The notes under the pieces are model-generated. The model was not told the DNA's origin. It did not search any database and was given only the letters and a program-made list of their open reading frames with translations. A DNA stretch of 64,000 nt from contig JAKUCV010002525.1 in assembly GCA_028386065.3 (NCBI GenBank), forward strand, positions 79,668 through 143,667, in the 5' to 3' direction. Made by a program: the position numbers and the translations under genes. The stretch is from Turnera subulata. Lineage: Eukaryota; Streptophyta; Magnoliopsida; Malpighiales; Passifloraceae. This document shows positions 53,136 to 64,000 of the stretch, one piece after another; position 1 is the stretch's first letter, and each line of letters opens with the position of its first letter.

Positions 53136-54740
53136 CTAGTGGTGGACAAAACGTTGCAAAGACTGCACACCCTCATCTTGAGTAACCTCCTTCTCCACAC
53201 TTGTGAAGGAGTTAGTATCTGGAGGTTGCCCTGGATATATCTCAACAATATGGTTAACAAAAGCCGAAGAACTACCTTCTGGCCTTGTACCACTATCACC
53301 AATTAAAGGAGTAATCAAATTGCCTTTCTCACGACTAGAAGCATTACCCTAGGCAAATAGTCTCACCCCCTCATTGGTGATATCTTTCAGAGGTACCTTA
53401 CGTTGATTCCTCATGATAAGAACCTTGTCTGAACACCCTTTGATCTGCATTGGAACTTTTTGCAAATTTTACGACACCACAACAACACTTGACTCAACTA
53501 TTTTGTTTTTTTCTTTTCTAGTTTCTTTCCCCTTTTCATTCTTACCAGTTGATTTTCCCTTACTACTCTCTGCCTCCAACCCAAAGGATACAACCCTCAC
53601 AGCCACACTTGCATCCGTATCCTTCTCCTTTTCAGTAACTTCATTCAAGACATCAAACCGAGACTTCTCAACCTCCACGCCATCATTCTTAGCTGCAGGC
53701 ATAACTTTCCTATTTCTTTGCCTTTTTTGAACAACCATTCAATCTCAATTTGCTTCATACACTTCAGGCCTACTCCTGGGTATTGTCGCTCCTTGACGTT
53801 TGTACCACCCATGCCCATGGCAGCCTTGGTAAACCTCACAATTCACTCATTTATCCTTGACCACATGAGGGAAGATATCCTCTCTATGACCATATAATCC
53901 ACATGCAAAGCAAATCAAGTGCAGACCTTCAAACCAAACCTTCCATACTCTTCCCCCAATTCGCAATTTAGCCTTCGATGGCTTAGTCAAATCCACTTCC
54001 ACACAAAGTTCAACAAATTGGGCTCACTCCCCAGAAATTGTTGCATGATCAACCCTGATTGCCCTTTCCAACTTGTTACCAATCGACATGAGCATCTGAT
54101 TATCATACCATTCAACTTCCAAGTATGGGATCTGCACCCAAACTGCCTCACGATCAATGGATGCTTTAAAAGGATTAAACCCACGATGCCACTCCCTCAC
54201 AGTAAGTTAATGGTCAGCCACCGTCCACGGTCCTCTTGCTAAAAAATTTTCATATTCGACCGCGAAAGCAAATCTCAGCACAAAAGACTCATTACAGGAA
54301 TCAGTGAGTGTGAAGGGCATGAGTGTCTGCCACAAAAAAGTCAATCGGTTATGAAGAAAATGATATCCAACCATCTTCCCTAGCACCTTGATGATAAGAG
54401 CATGATGCCACTTCTGATATAGCCGATGCTTCTCCACTGTAGAGACCCTAATGTACGGACACTTCGGGTCTTCAACTTCCTCATCAGAGTCCGAATGAAC
54501 CTCCGGATAATCCTCCTCCTCCTCCTTTAGATCAATCATTTCCTCATCTCGCACTGAGCCTCCAAGCAAGAGCTTCTTGAAGGAAAATTTCCTTTTCCCT
54601 TCAACGCTTGCATCAAAACTACCAGACCTATCACCAACAACCCACGATCCCTAACCATCAGAACCATTCCCAAGCCAAAACTTCTTACTACTATGGCGAT
54701 GAAGATCCCCACCCTACTTCGAATCATCCCATCCTCCTTC
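53136..54740 (-). pseudogene. L1-type LINE ORF1 (DUF4283 and zinc knuckle), broken
   Basis: One frame on minus is recognisable across several stops. In order: KFSFKKLLLGG, an acidic patch (KEEEEDYPEVHSDSDEE), the DUF4283 core CPYIRVSTVEKHRLY, HHALIIKVLGKMVGYHFLHN, LRFAFAVEYENFLARGPWTV, then VWVQIPYLEVEWYD and a zinc knuckle CFACGLYGHRED with a lost last Cys. It continues with a basic C-terminal part (RKVMPAAKNDGVEVEKSRFDVLNE) and TPLIGDSGTRPEGSS. This is the RNA-binding first protein of plant L1 LINEs. ORF2 follows on the same strand after the inserted LTR. Confidence 0.85.
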
Positions 54741-54799
54741 GAATCTGTACACATATATATAGAATAGATAAGTAGACTTAGTAATGAAGCGGAAGCAGG

Positions 54800-55057
54800 T
54801 GTTAGGATCAGGAGCCACGACTTGAATCACTGGTTGGTGGAGACCGTCACAATATGTCGGATCGGTCTCCTAATTTCTACGGTCTAAACCCAAGACTACA
54901 GTAAGCAGGTTGTCTGTGTGTTTATCCAACATATGTACAATGTGCACAGATGCCTTGTATATCAGTCTCCCATTGTGGTGGCCTATATAATGTAATAGTT
55001 AGGCCCAATTGGGCTTAAGTGAGCACCCCTTATGGATGGACTCACTATTTTCCGACA
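54800..55057 (-). repeat. short 3' LTR of old copia element G
   Basis: On minus TGTCGGAAAATAGTGAG ... GATCCTAACA, 258 bp, preceded by the purine-rich GAGTGGGAGA. The ends were chosen by TG...CA and by the tract; no partner LTR is in the window. Confidence 0.6.
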
Positions 55058-57960
55058 TCTCCCACTCACACATAATGGGAGTGGTCATAAACACAATCAT
55101 GAGAAATAGATTCTCATCAGAAACTGCAAACATCCACACTGGGAAGTAGAACTGTGCGACCAGCATACTGTGAAAGCTAAATGCTATACATCTGTTAGGA
55201 ATATATAGCCTCTCATAGAGAAGAAATATGCAAGTAGATCAAAAATTATGCAAGTACCCTAGATCATAAATCACATTAGAAATCTACCGAAGATCTCTGT
55301 TTTAAAGATACACTATATTCACAATTATAACCGCATGTCATAGTTGGTGTACCGGTGAATACAAACTAATGTGATTTCAGTCATTGTTCTTCCTCTTGTT
55401 ACGATCTCCTTAACTCAACTTAACTTTCTTTTCTAGACATGTCCCACCAGATCGAATCAGTGTCCATGGTCCTTTGGCAACACACTAAGATAACAAACAT
55501 CAAGCGGAATCTCAAGTACCTGATCGGAGTCCTGAGGGTACAGGATAGAGCCACCATAAAGGCTCTGGGTCTCACACAACAAATAAGCAGAGACTGAACT
55601 TATGTAAACCCATTTGGTCGGCAAAATACACATATGGTATGAAACATGTGCTACAGCTTTTTCTCCTTTCCCGCGGAGCGTATGTCTTTCCCATAAGGAA
55701 TGTTGTATAGATGATATTTAGACACCATATGTGTCCAAATTTGAGTTTCTCGATCTACGCATCAACTTGAACTCACATCTAGCCCACTAAGTAGACTTGG
55801 TGAACGTATTCCACCGTTAAAATGACCTTCTGTCATTATATAGTCGACAATCATAATTTTAAGCCATAAACTCTCAAATTATGCGTCTGATAATTTTGCT
55901 TAAAATCTGTCTCTTCTCTACTTATCACTAAGATAAGGAGGCGGTTATCCTTGTGAGAGGGCTAACCTCATGTCTACTCGACATACTCTTAAACAATTTG
56001 AAGAATGTACATAACATCCATCCACATGTATACATGCAAATCAACTTAATTGATAGCAAGAACATTAAACACAGGTTGTGAACTTGGGAAAAAAAATAAC
56101 ATAAAGTGAAGTACTTAAGTCTACACAATTTTAGTACCTAATGTGTTACACAAACACATCCCAATGTAAAGGCTTAAACAATGCAACTTATCACTTGACT
56201 TTTATAGACAGATACTTCACAATCACAACCTTGCATACAACAATGCCTTTTGCATAGTTGTATTTGATGTCTACTTATTTGGTGAAACTAACTATTCCTG
56301 GCAATGGAAATTGCAACCTCACTGTCATAGTTGACTAACACTAGATTAGTGTCCTATGCATTATCCATTATATATTCCAAGAACTTGTTTAACCAAATAG
56401 CTTTTACACTGCTGAAGCGAGAGCCACACATTTAGTATCAATCGCAGACAAGAATACACATGATCATTTCTTACTACTTTACGATATGGCGCCATCATTT
56501 AGTAAGAGCATATATCTAGCTGTAGACTTTTCTACCATCTACATCTATTCCATGATCAAGGCTTGTGTATACAACGAAGAAGGACATTTCCCTACTTGGT
56601 GACAAAAATGCAATCAGCAGACCTCTTTAGACATCCCGTGATCCTTTTTAACTACTTGTAATGTGCTAGGCCTAGGTCAGATTGACATCTTTCTGTTAAG
56701 CCATTTCCTTAACCAATATCTACTCTATCAAACACCATAGTGTACAACAAACTTCCGATTGCGCTCGGTTATGGAACTTGGCTTATTCATCACACTCATC
56801 AGGAGCCTTAGGACACACGTTTTCTCAAAGTATGGCATTTATTGATAGGAGTTTAGATTGGATTACTTTGATGCATATTGCATTATTCCAAACCTTTATT
56901 AATGTAATTTTCTTATAAGAAATACAATAATTTCTTGAAACAATATCTTGAAATCTTAATTTCAAGCTTATATGCAATCCTTATCTATATCTTCTATCTC
57001 GATTGAGATAACAACTAGGTTCTTTACCATGTTCATTAAACTCCATATCATTTCTAGCTCTAAGTATGTCATATACATACTACATGTAAATTACAAACTT
57101 ACTTGGTACATGCCATGAGGATTAGAAGATCATTATAGACTTCAAATTCTATAAACCATATGTTTGTGGTCCTTTTCAATGAAACACAATCTGTTTCATT
57201 CAATCTCCATTCGGAAAGGCATTATTACATCTGTTTGACATAATCCAAGGTTTAAGTTCGAAATAATAGCTAGAAACAGCCATACATAGGTAAAACTCAC
57301 AGAAATCGAGATTGACTCTTGTAATCTATCTCTTTCTGTAGTGTACCTTTTACCTATTAGTTGAGTCTTAAATTTCTCAACTATGCCACCAGCCTTAAGC
57401 TTGCTTTTGAGAACTCATTTGTTCCCAATGGCATTGTGTCCTTCAATGAGATCAACCAGTTCTTAAACTTGATTGACTCATTGACTCATTTTCTTTAACT
57501 GCCTTTATCCATTTTTCTTTAGAAGGATTTTGAGGCAGCGTCTTCTAGGCTCATCTCGTAGGAATATCATAAAAGACCAATCACCATTGATGTCAAATCA
57601 TCAACGACAGTCTTTTATGAGAATCACACTTAATTATGATTCAGGTATGTCGTTTCCATTTGGATCGACATGGCTCCCACTTGAATTAAAAACGCTAATC
57701 TCGCTCCCACTAAGAACAAGATCAATCTTTGTCGCTCCTACTGGAAACAGCAAGATTACTTTTATTCGAACTGGATAATGAGGAAGTTTATTGATGGGAA
57801 ACTAATTCATCATCTGTTAAAAATCCTCCCACTCGAATGAAGTAATCCTTGCACGTCTTAATCCTCTTCCTCAAATAAAGATAGGCCTTAACCTACCTCA
57901 CCCTTCTTAGGAAACTCATTCACTAAGAATGTGACATCTTTTGCTTTATACTCAGTTGCG
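55058..57960 (-). pseudogene. copia G pol, very decayed reverse transcriptase and RNase H
   Basis: No long ORF remains. On minus, short stretches are still readable: KSKLKAGGIVEKFKTQLIGK near 57395-57340 (normally KxKLKADGxVEKFKARLVAKGYTQ), FIEKDHKHMVY near 57200-57160, a decayed IEIERD-like segment near 57010-56970 and a segment near 56760-56720 that recalls the conserved MYAMVCTRPDI region. The order is that of copia reverse transcriptase to RNase H. This is the oldest coding remnant in the window. Confidence 0.6.
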
Positions 57961-58584
57961 CTCCCAGTGTTTTGCTGGCTTATAAACATATAACCCTTGA
58001 GGTTAGTGAGTATCTCGTAAGACACTTGTCTTCCTTTGAAGGCACATCTTGCCAGATAGAGAGAAGAATGTATATAAGCAACATAACTTCCAAGGTTACT
58101 AAAACACTTGGTCGGTAGGATTCTATTCTAGAACTCATGCAGAGTAGCTGTAACTGACTATATAGGCATATTGTTAAGTATATAGGCAACAGCGAATTAA
58201 ATATTACCCATGTGGCAATAAGGTTTGCGCCCTCGTTTACTTAACCGTTACAAAAACATTCCATCACGTCACTCTATAACACATTTTGTCACAGACTATT
58301 AGGAATAGTCAACCAATGTACTATATCCTTTCATCATATGTCCAACTGATTGGATCGACAAAACGATCACAATTAATGTGAAGATCTTATATCTTTATAT
58401 CTAATTAACTTTTTACTAAGCTCATATAGCTTTAAAAACAACATAATGTCTCAAAAAAATAGAAATTAAGTAGATGTAATTGGGCATAATAAAAAAATAA
58501 TGAATAACATGCTTTATGCCTAGTCACAATAAATTAAATTCCTATTTTATAAATTACCTAAAAACCCAAACACATAAAATGAGA
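57961..58584. other. A/T-rich DNA, no gene seen
   Basis: Probably more of element G upstream on minus and rearranged DNA. The words at about 58536-58570 partly repeat those at 58806-58850 inside the neighbouring LTR. Confidence 0.4.
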
Positions 58585-59889
58585 ACTTGGACTATTAAGA
58601 CCGCCTTGAATCAAAAGTCGTGTCTTGCCAAGTCATTGTCAGGTTCCTATATTAATAACAAAAAAATATTTTTCACATATACATATATATCATGGTTCCA
58701 GAGCATAAAATGAGAACTTGGGCCAAAGCTAAGAAAATATTTTTGTTAAAAATTTATTCATCATTTGCCTGAGTTCAAGCACAAATCATTAGGTTTATCA
58801 TTGTCCTTAAAATTCCTATTTTATAAATTACTTAAAAACCAAAACACATTGTCCAATGTTCCAACAATTACAAAAAAAACTCCATTTGAAAAGAGTAGAT
58901 AATATATCTAGTAAATGCACTTACAAGGGTGCCAAGTCAATCACAAAGCTACAGGAAAAAAAAAAACAAAGCGTGTCATTGGCCATGCATATATGCGCAT
59001 GAAGGTAATGGTTATTAAAAGTTCTGAATGAAATATTTTATGCCTCATGAAAAACACATTGACATTGTTGCATGCCAAGAACTAAATACATAAGACTCGG
59101 CCTTTTCTGGCAAACTCCACGTGCTCTATTTAACCAAAAAAAGAACATACAGGGACACATGTTATCATGGAAAACGAATTGTCCCTACTATATTATTACT
59201 CAATTTGGCATTACAGTTAAAATCTGTTTCAAATGTCAAATGCTTACCGAGTACTGTATCCCAAAAGCCACAACAACATGGATCGCAAGACTACACACCG
59301 GGTTCTGGCCACTTAAGAGTCCAAAAAACTAAGCTGTACCAAAACCCACCATTGCGCAGATTATTGTTTTTTCTTCACTTCAAGAGGGCTGGGAAGGAGA
59401 GGAAAAGGAGAGAAAACTAAGAGGATGTGAGAAAGGTGTGGTATCGGTTGAAGTGAAAGTGACTGCCCCAAAAAACAGAAAAGAGATGAATTTATGGTTA
59501 GGGTTGGGCTTGGCAGGACCCAAAAAAAATAATATCATTTTCTCAAAACTACGTCATATTGATGACGCTTGCAAAAGGTAAGGTTAGGGAGACCAACACA
59601 CCAAGATCAAAACGACGCATCCACATATGTTTATTATTCAAGCATTTAAGCATTCCCAAAACAACGTCATTTTGGCCAAAGCACACCCAACACCCGTGTT
59701 TCGTATGTAGGCATACTGTTTTTTATCAAAGCAAAAGTCTACTTAGGAATTAACACCAATATAAAATGTTAAGTTTATTAAAAATCACATAATAACAATA
59801 GGAAAAATAAATTCCCATGCTGAGAAGGGTCTTGAAAATTTCCGAGAAGGTAATATCAAAAAAAAAAATAGAAAATTCGAGGCGTTACA
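58585..59889 (-). repeat. left LTR copy of F, truncated
   Basis: Matches 62527-63852; the first about 1090 bp (61437-62526 equivalent) are missing. Ends GGCGTTACA. Confidence 0.88.
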
Positions 59890-61436
59890 GTTCTACCCCA
59901 TTTATGAAAAATTTCGTCCTCGAAATTTACGTACTTGAGTCAGGCAACCAAGTACTTAACTGACACAACAAGGGTCACCCGGCATCAAAATACCGTTGGC
60001 CAAAATTACAGAGTAGAACCATCATGGCCATCAATCATATTCCCAAGCAAGACCTCCAACATACCAAGTCGATCATCGACTGTAGCCAACCATGATCAAT
60101 AGAGCATAAGATCAAAGCACTAACACAAGAATCTTTCCGAACATCATCAACATGATTAATACCAAAACCCATAAGTATTTCATTTATCATCACTCAACCA
60201 TGCATATTCAATCATTTAACCCATGAAGCTTATTTCCAAATAACAGAACCCAAGATTGTCACCTCAGTAACAAGATCCTCACTCTCATAGTGAGTACCTC
60301 AAGACCAAAAATCAATAATCTATATATTTCATGCTTTAAACCTCGAACCATTCCCTTTTTCACACACCAATTCAGCCAAAAACGCATATATCCTGTATCA
60401 TTCCTTAGGTACTAGAACCCGATCATTATTGAAGTATCACAGTTATAATTCTATACCTTGGATTCCTCAAGACCCAAACATCCTATCTTAACTCATACTC
60501 ATGAATCTATTCTTCAAGCCATACTTAGAACGAACATCAAAATTTCCTCGATTTAGAACTAAAATTATCACCGTATCTCTCATCACATAGTTTAACAAAC
60601 TAGCAACTGAATCACATACTCGAGATCACCTCAAAAAATCAAACCACATTGTGAACATACTATCAACACCCTCATCTAGCACATGAACTATAACCTCAAC
60701 AACAGATACATGATCAAATCTTTTTATCACAATCACCGTTAATATCTCAATTCTCATCAAAGTTAAGTACCTCAAGTACCATTAAAAGAAATTTCCCTAA
60801 ATACACCATTAGATCAACCTCAGTTTAATTCAAGAAGTTATCATCTCGAGCTCCGAATAAGATTAAATCCATATTGTAATTTCAAAATAAATTTAAATCC
60901 TCAAGCTCAACGAATCAGACCACAAATAACATGATCACCAAGATTACAAGAATCATATCAGCAAGAATCATATCAGCAAGCATCATATCAGATCTTCTCT
61001 TAACAGATATAACATCCAAAAGCAAACCGATGGTTCTTACTTCTATTGGCCAGTTCCATTTCCGAAACTATCAGACATGTTATCGTAGGAAAACACCTTC
61101 CGGCAACAACACAGGGAGAAGCAGCAACAGTATACTCACACAGACAAGAAACATAAGAGTCTACACCGACTCTAATAAAGTAGTGGATATTCCACCAAAC
61201 AAACTTTGCAAAAGCCCAAGTTGTAAAGGTAAGCATATCATTTCAACGACAATATCGGGTCACTCCGACCCTCAGCTGGTGCGTGTCCTCCACCGGATCC
61301 ATAGTCAAACTCACTATATGCATGCATAAGACAATCCACCATACGGCTAAAAAAGGAGCAGACTCAAGCACATAAGAGCACAAAAAAAAATGTATCCAAA
61401 CAACCCAAAAGATCCACAGCCTGCTCCGCTACCAAC
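59890..61436 (-). other. internal region of F, non-coding
   Basis: On minus it starts with the primer site (61434-61423, TGGTAGCGGAGC) and ends with the polypurine tract GGGGTAGAAC (59899-59890). No recognisable ORF; a short tandem CATATCAGCAAG repeat at about 60952-60988. The lack of gag and pol makes it a large non-autonomous derivative. Confidence 0.75.
61423..61434 (-). other. primer binding site of F
   Basis: On minus the LTR end CGTTTCA is followed by GTTGGTAGCGGAGCAGGC, as in element E. Confidence 0.85.
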
Positions 61437-63852
61437 TGAAACGCCCGAATTTCGACTTATTCATTATTATTAATTATAACATGTGAAAAGACCAAATTTT
61501 CCTTCTACCCGAGATACTATACAAACAGCATAATCAATGCACAATTATACAATCAATTCCACAAGGAAACGAGTACACAGCGGAAGACAAAAATAACATA
61601 AAGTGACATGTATAAACTGAACTCTATGGATCCGAACCGAGGAGGAAAGCACTGCCACCTCTCGAAATGCACACCTGACCATTGATCAGGTAACCTGTGA
61701 AAAGATGTGAGGGGTGAGACCATCCACTGTCTCACCATAAACAAATAAACCAAAGTATACATTTATAAGTCAACTACAACCACATCAACTACCTGGAAAT
61801 CACAGCCACAGTGCACAAATCAAGCCAACGTGCATGACACAGATTTATCTGTTGGTTCTCATGCTTAATTGGATTATCAGAGATGATCGTTAATTATCGT
61901 TAATTATCTTATTATGGTTTGAGTATGTTATTATTCAGTACCCTCTACTGCTTGCGTCGAGCTCGGTTACGTCTGTACAGACAACCAGGGCATAAGCCCA
62001 AATACAATCAGGGTTTAAACCCAAGTCAAGACATAAGTCCAAGTAAAATCAGGACATCAACCCAAGTTAGGACATAAGTCCAAGTAAAATCAGGGATTCA
62101 ATCCCAAGTCAGGGGAAAGCCCAAATATAGCCAACCGGTCAACAGCCCCGCAGTAGCATTCTTTTAGTACATTATTCTCAGTTATTCTTATACATTTCTA
62201 TGTGCCATGCATTACGTTTATCCAGGGAAGTGTGAACTTTATGTATTATTCTCATATCCACGCCTTCGGCCCATAAATCCTCACACAATCACCAAAACAT
62301 AATACCCTTTTATATTCTATAGCAAATTCCTTAAATACGTAATTTAAGCATGTGAGAGTAAGGAGGCACACAATTCCAATCGTAGCAATTCACAGCAGTT
62401 CATTACTTGCTTCACACAGTGCAAACAAAGTAGTAGCCCAACAGGCATACATCAGTCAACACCAAACAAGAATTCCACAACAGTTACCAGGCAGTAAAGC
62501 ATACAAGGGTTTATATGTCCTCACCTGGACTATTAAGACCGCCTTGAATCAAAAGCCGTGTCTTGCCAAGTCATTGTCAGGTTCCTATACTAATAACAAA
62601 AAAATATTTTTCACATATACATATATATCATGGTTCCAGAGCTTAAAATGAGAAATTGGGCCAAAGCTAAGAAAATATTTTTGTTAAAAATTTATTCATC
62701 ATGTGCCTGAGTTCAGTAGCTTTATCAATGTCCTTAAAATTCCTATTTTATAAATTACTTAAAAACCCAAACACATTGTCCAATGTTCCATCAATTATAA
62801 AAAAAAACTCCATTTGAAAAGAGTAGATAATATATCCAGTAAATGCACTTACAAGGGTGCCATGTCAATCACAAAGCTACATGAAAAAAAAAAAACCAAA
62901 ACGTGTCAATGGCCATGCATATATGTGCATGAAGGTAATGGTTATTAAAAGTTCTGAATGAAATATTTTATGCCTCATGAAAAACACATCCATTTGGGCT
63001 AACTAGACTTCTACACATTGACATTGTTGCATGCCAAGAACTAAATACATAAGACTCGGCCTTATCTGGCAAACTCCACGTGCTCTATTTAACCAAAAAA
63101 AGAACATACAGGGACACATGTTATCATGGAAAACGAATTGTCCCTACTATATTATTACTCAATTTGGCATTACAGTTAAAATCTGTTTCAAATGTCAAAT
63201 GCTTACCGAGTACTGTATCCCAAAAGCCACAGCAACATGGATCGCAAGACTACACACCGGGTTCTGGCCACTTAAGAGTCCAATAAAAACCAAGTTGTAC
63301 CCAAACCCACCATTGCGCAGATTATTGTTTTTTCTTCACTTCAAGAGGGCTGGGAAGGAGAGGAAAAGGAGAGAAAACTAAGAGGATGTGAGAAAGGTGT
63401 GGTATCGGTTGAAGTGAAAGTGACTGCCCCAAAAAAAAAGAAAAGAGATGAATTTATGGTTAGGGTTGGGCTTGGCAGGACCCAAAAAAAAAATAATATC
63501 ATTTTCTCAAAACTACGTCATATTGATGACGCTTGGAAAAGGTAAGGTTAGGGAAACCAACACACCATGATCAAAACGACGCATCCACATATGTTTATTA
63601 TTCAAGCATTTAAGCATTCCCAAAACAACGTCATTTTGGCCAAAGCACACCCAACACCCGTGTTTTGTATGTAGGCATACTGTTTTTTATCAAAGGAAAA
63701 GTCTACTTAGGAATTAACACCAATATAAAATGTTAAGTTTATTAAAAATCACATAATAACAATAGGAAAAATAAATTCCCACACTGAGAAGGGTCTTGAA
63801 AATTTCCGAGAAGATAATATCAAAAAAAAAATAGAAAATTCGAGGCGTTACA
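61437..63852 (-). repeat. complete LTR of F (2416 bp)
   Basis: On minus TGTAACGCCTCG ... GGGCGTTTCA. Its right-hand plus-strand start and the CTATGGATCCGAACCGAGG segment near 61620 show relationship to the LTRs of E. Followed at 63853-64000 by internal sequence identical to 59890-60037 except one base. Confidence 0.9.
61986..62125. repeat. array of inverted GGGC...GCCC-type units with differing stems in the LTR of F
   Basis: Seven consecutive units: GGGCATAAGCCC, GGGTTTAAACCC, GACATAAGTC, GGACATCAACCC, GGACATAAGTCC, GGGATTCAATCCC and GGGGAAAGCCC. Starts lie at about 61988, 62011, 62030, 62052, 62070, 62093 and 62111, so two units span 40-42 bp. Confidence 0.88.
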
Positions 63853-64000
63853 GTTCTACCCCATTTATGAAAAATTTCGTCCTCGAAATTTACGTACTTG
63901 AGTCAGGCAACCAAGTACTTAACTGACACAACAAGGGTCACCCGGCATCAAAATACCATTGGCCAAAATTACAGAGTAGAACCATCATGGCCATCAATCA
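63853..64000 (-). other. start of a second internal region of F, cut by the window edge
   Basis: Same sequence as 59890-60037 with a single difference; proves the tandem arrangement. Confidence 0.9.

Larger units (their letters stand above)
58585..64000 (-). mobile_element. Tekay-type non-coding element F in tandem LTR-internal-LTR-internal arrangement
   Basis: 58585-60037 recurs at about 62527-64000 with few differences, a shift of 3963 bp. This equals one LTR (61437-63852) plus one internal region (59890-61436). The LTR at 61437-63852 has a primer site on its left and a polypurine tract plus internal sequence on its right, so it serves two elements. No gag or pol sequence is present in the complete internal region. 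Confidence 0.85.

Noticed and set aside
60931..61329. 132-codon plus-strand ORF in the internal region of F
   Set aside because: Antisense to the element, begins in a short tandem repeat and shows no family resemblance.

Overview
The window is repeat-rich nuclear DNA of a land plant, most likely a eudicot. Almost every stretch that can be classified is a long-terminal-repeat (LTR) retrotransposon or a fragment of one: Ty1/copia of SIRE/Maximus type, and Ty3/gypsy of Athila, Tat and chromoviral Tekay type. There is also one L1-type LINE and one 5S-rRNA-containing LTR of Cassandra type. I found no host single-copy gene, no tRNA and no bacterial-type feature. Two runs of N (26720-26733 onward to 27533, and 44387-45135) are assembly gaps. 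Species cannot be fixed from the sequence alone.

Layout. (1) 1-5211: minus-strand copia 'D' (pol, gag, primer binding site, 5' LTR). (2) 5212-23447: plus-strand Tat-type element with gag-pro, no pol, and an antisense spliced DUF7745-like gene; an Athila-type element without most of pol (6821-14803, target duplication CTTTT) sits inside its leader. (3) 23448-24660 and 42230-43952: two parts of minus-strand copia 'A'. Between them lies a decayed minus-strand Athila-like element 'B' (about 24661-33022), which itself holds a solo Tekay LTR (24931-27846, duplication CAGCC) and a full-length but dead Tekay element 'E' (33023-42208, duplication GGGCG). (4) 43954-49180: plus-strand gag-only copia 'C' (duplication AACAA), inserted exactly at the outer edge of A's LTR. 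(5) 49283-49633: Cassandra-type LTR with a 5S-like segment. (6) 50646-54740: L1 LINE on minus, split by a Tat-type LTR fragment. (7) 54800-about 57960: very old minus-strand copia 'G'. (8) 58585-64000: Tekay-type, coding-less element 'F' in an LTR-internal-LTR-internal tandem.

No element here looks able to move by itself. C has gag only; the Athila and Tat elements have gag-pro only; E has pol but lacks two reverse transcriptase aspartates and the protease active site; D has lost the integrase glutamate in the part visible.

The most striking signal is not coding. The LTRs carry arrays of short palindromes or inverted motifs, a different one in each family. In copia D and C the 10-mer ACATCGATGT is repeated in pairs whose two members start 21 bp apart almost without exception (36 copies seen), while the DNA around them has diverged. 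Tekay LTRs carry TGGGC(N)3-5GCCCA-like units, some with what look like compensating stem changes. The Tat LTR carries GGCGGTCAT/ATGACCGCC. Copia A carries ATATGG/CCATAT on a 38-bp period. Both assembly gaps begin at such arrays. A second notable signal is the antisense DUF7745-like gene inside the Tat element, which has a GT-AG intron, its own TATA box and an upstream cluster of the same GACCGCC words found in that element's LTR.
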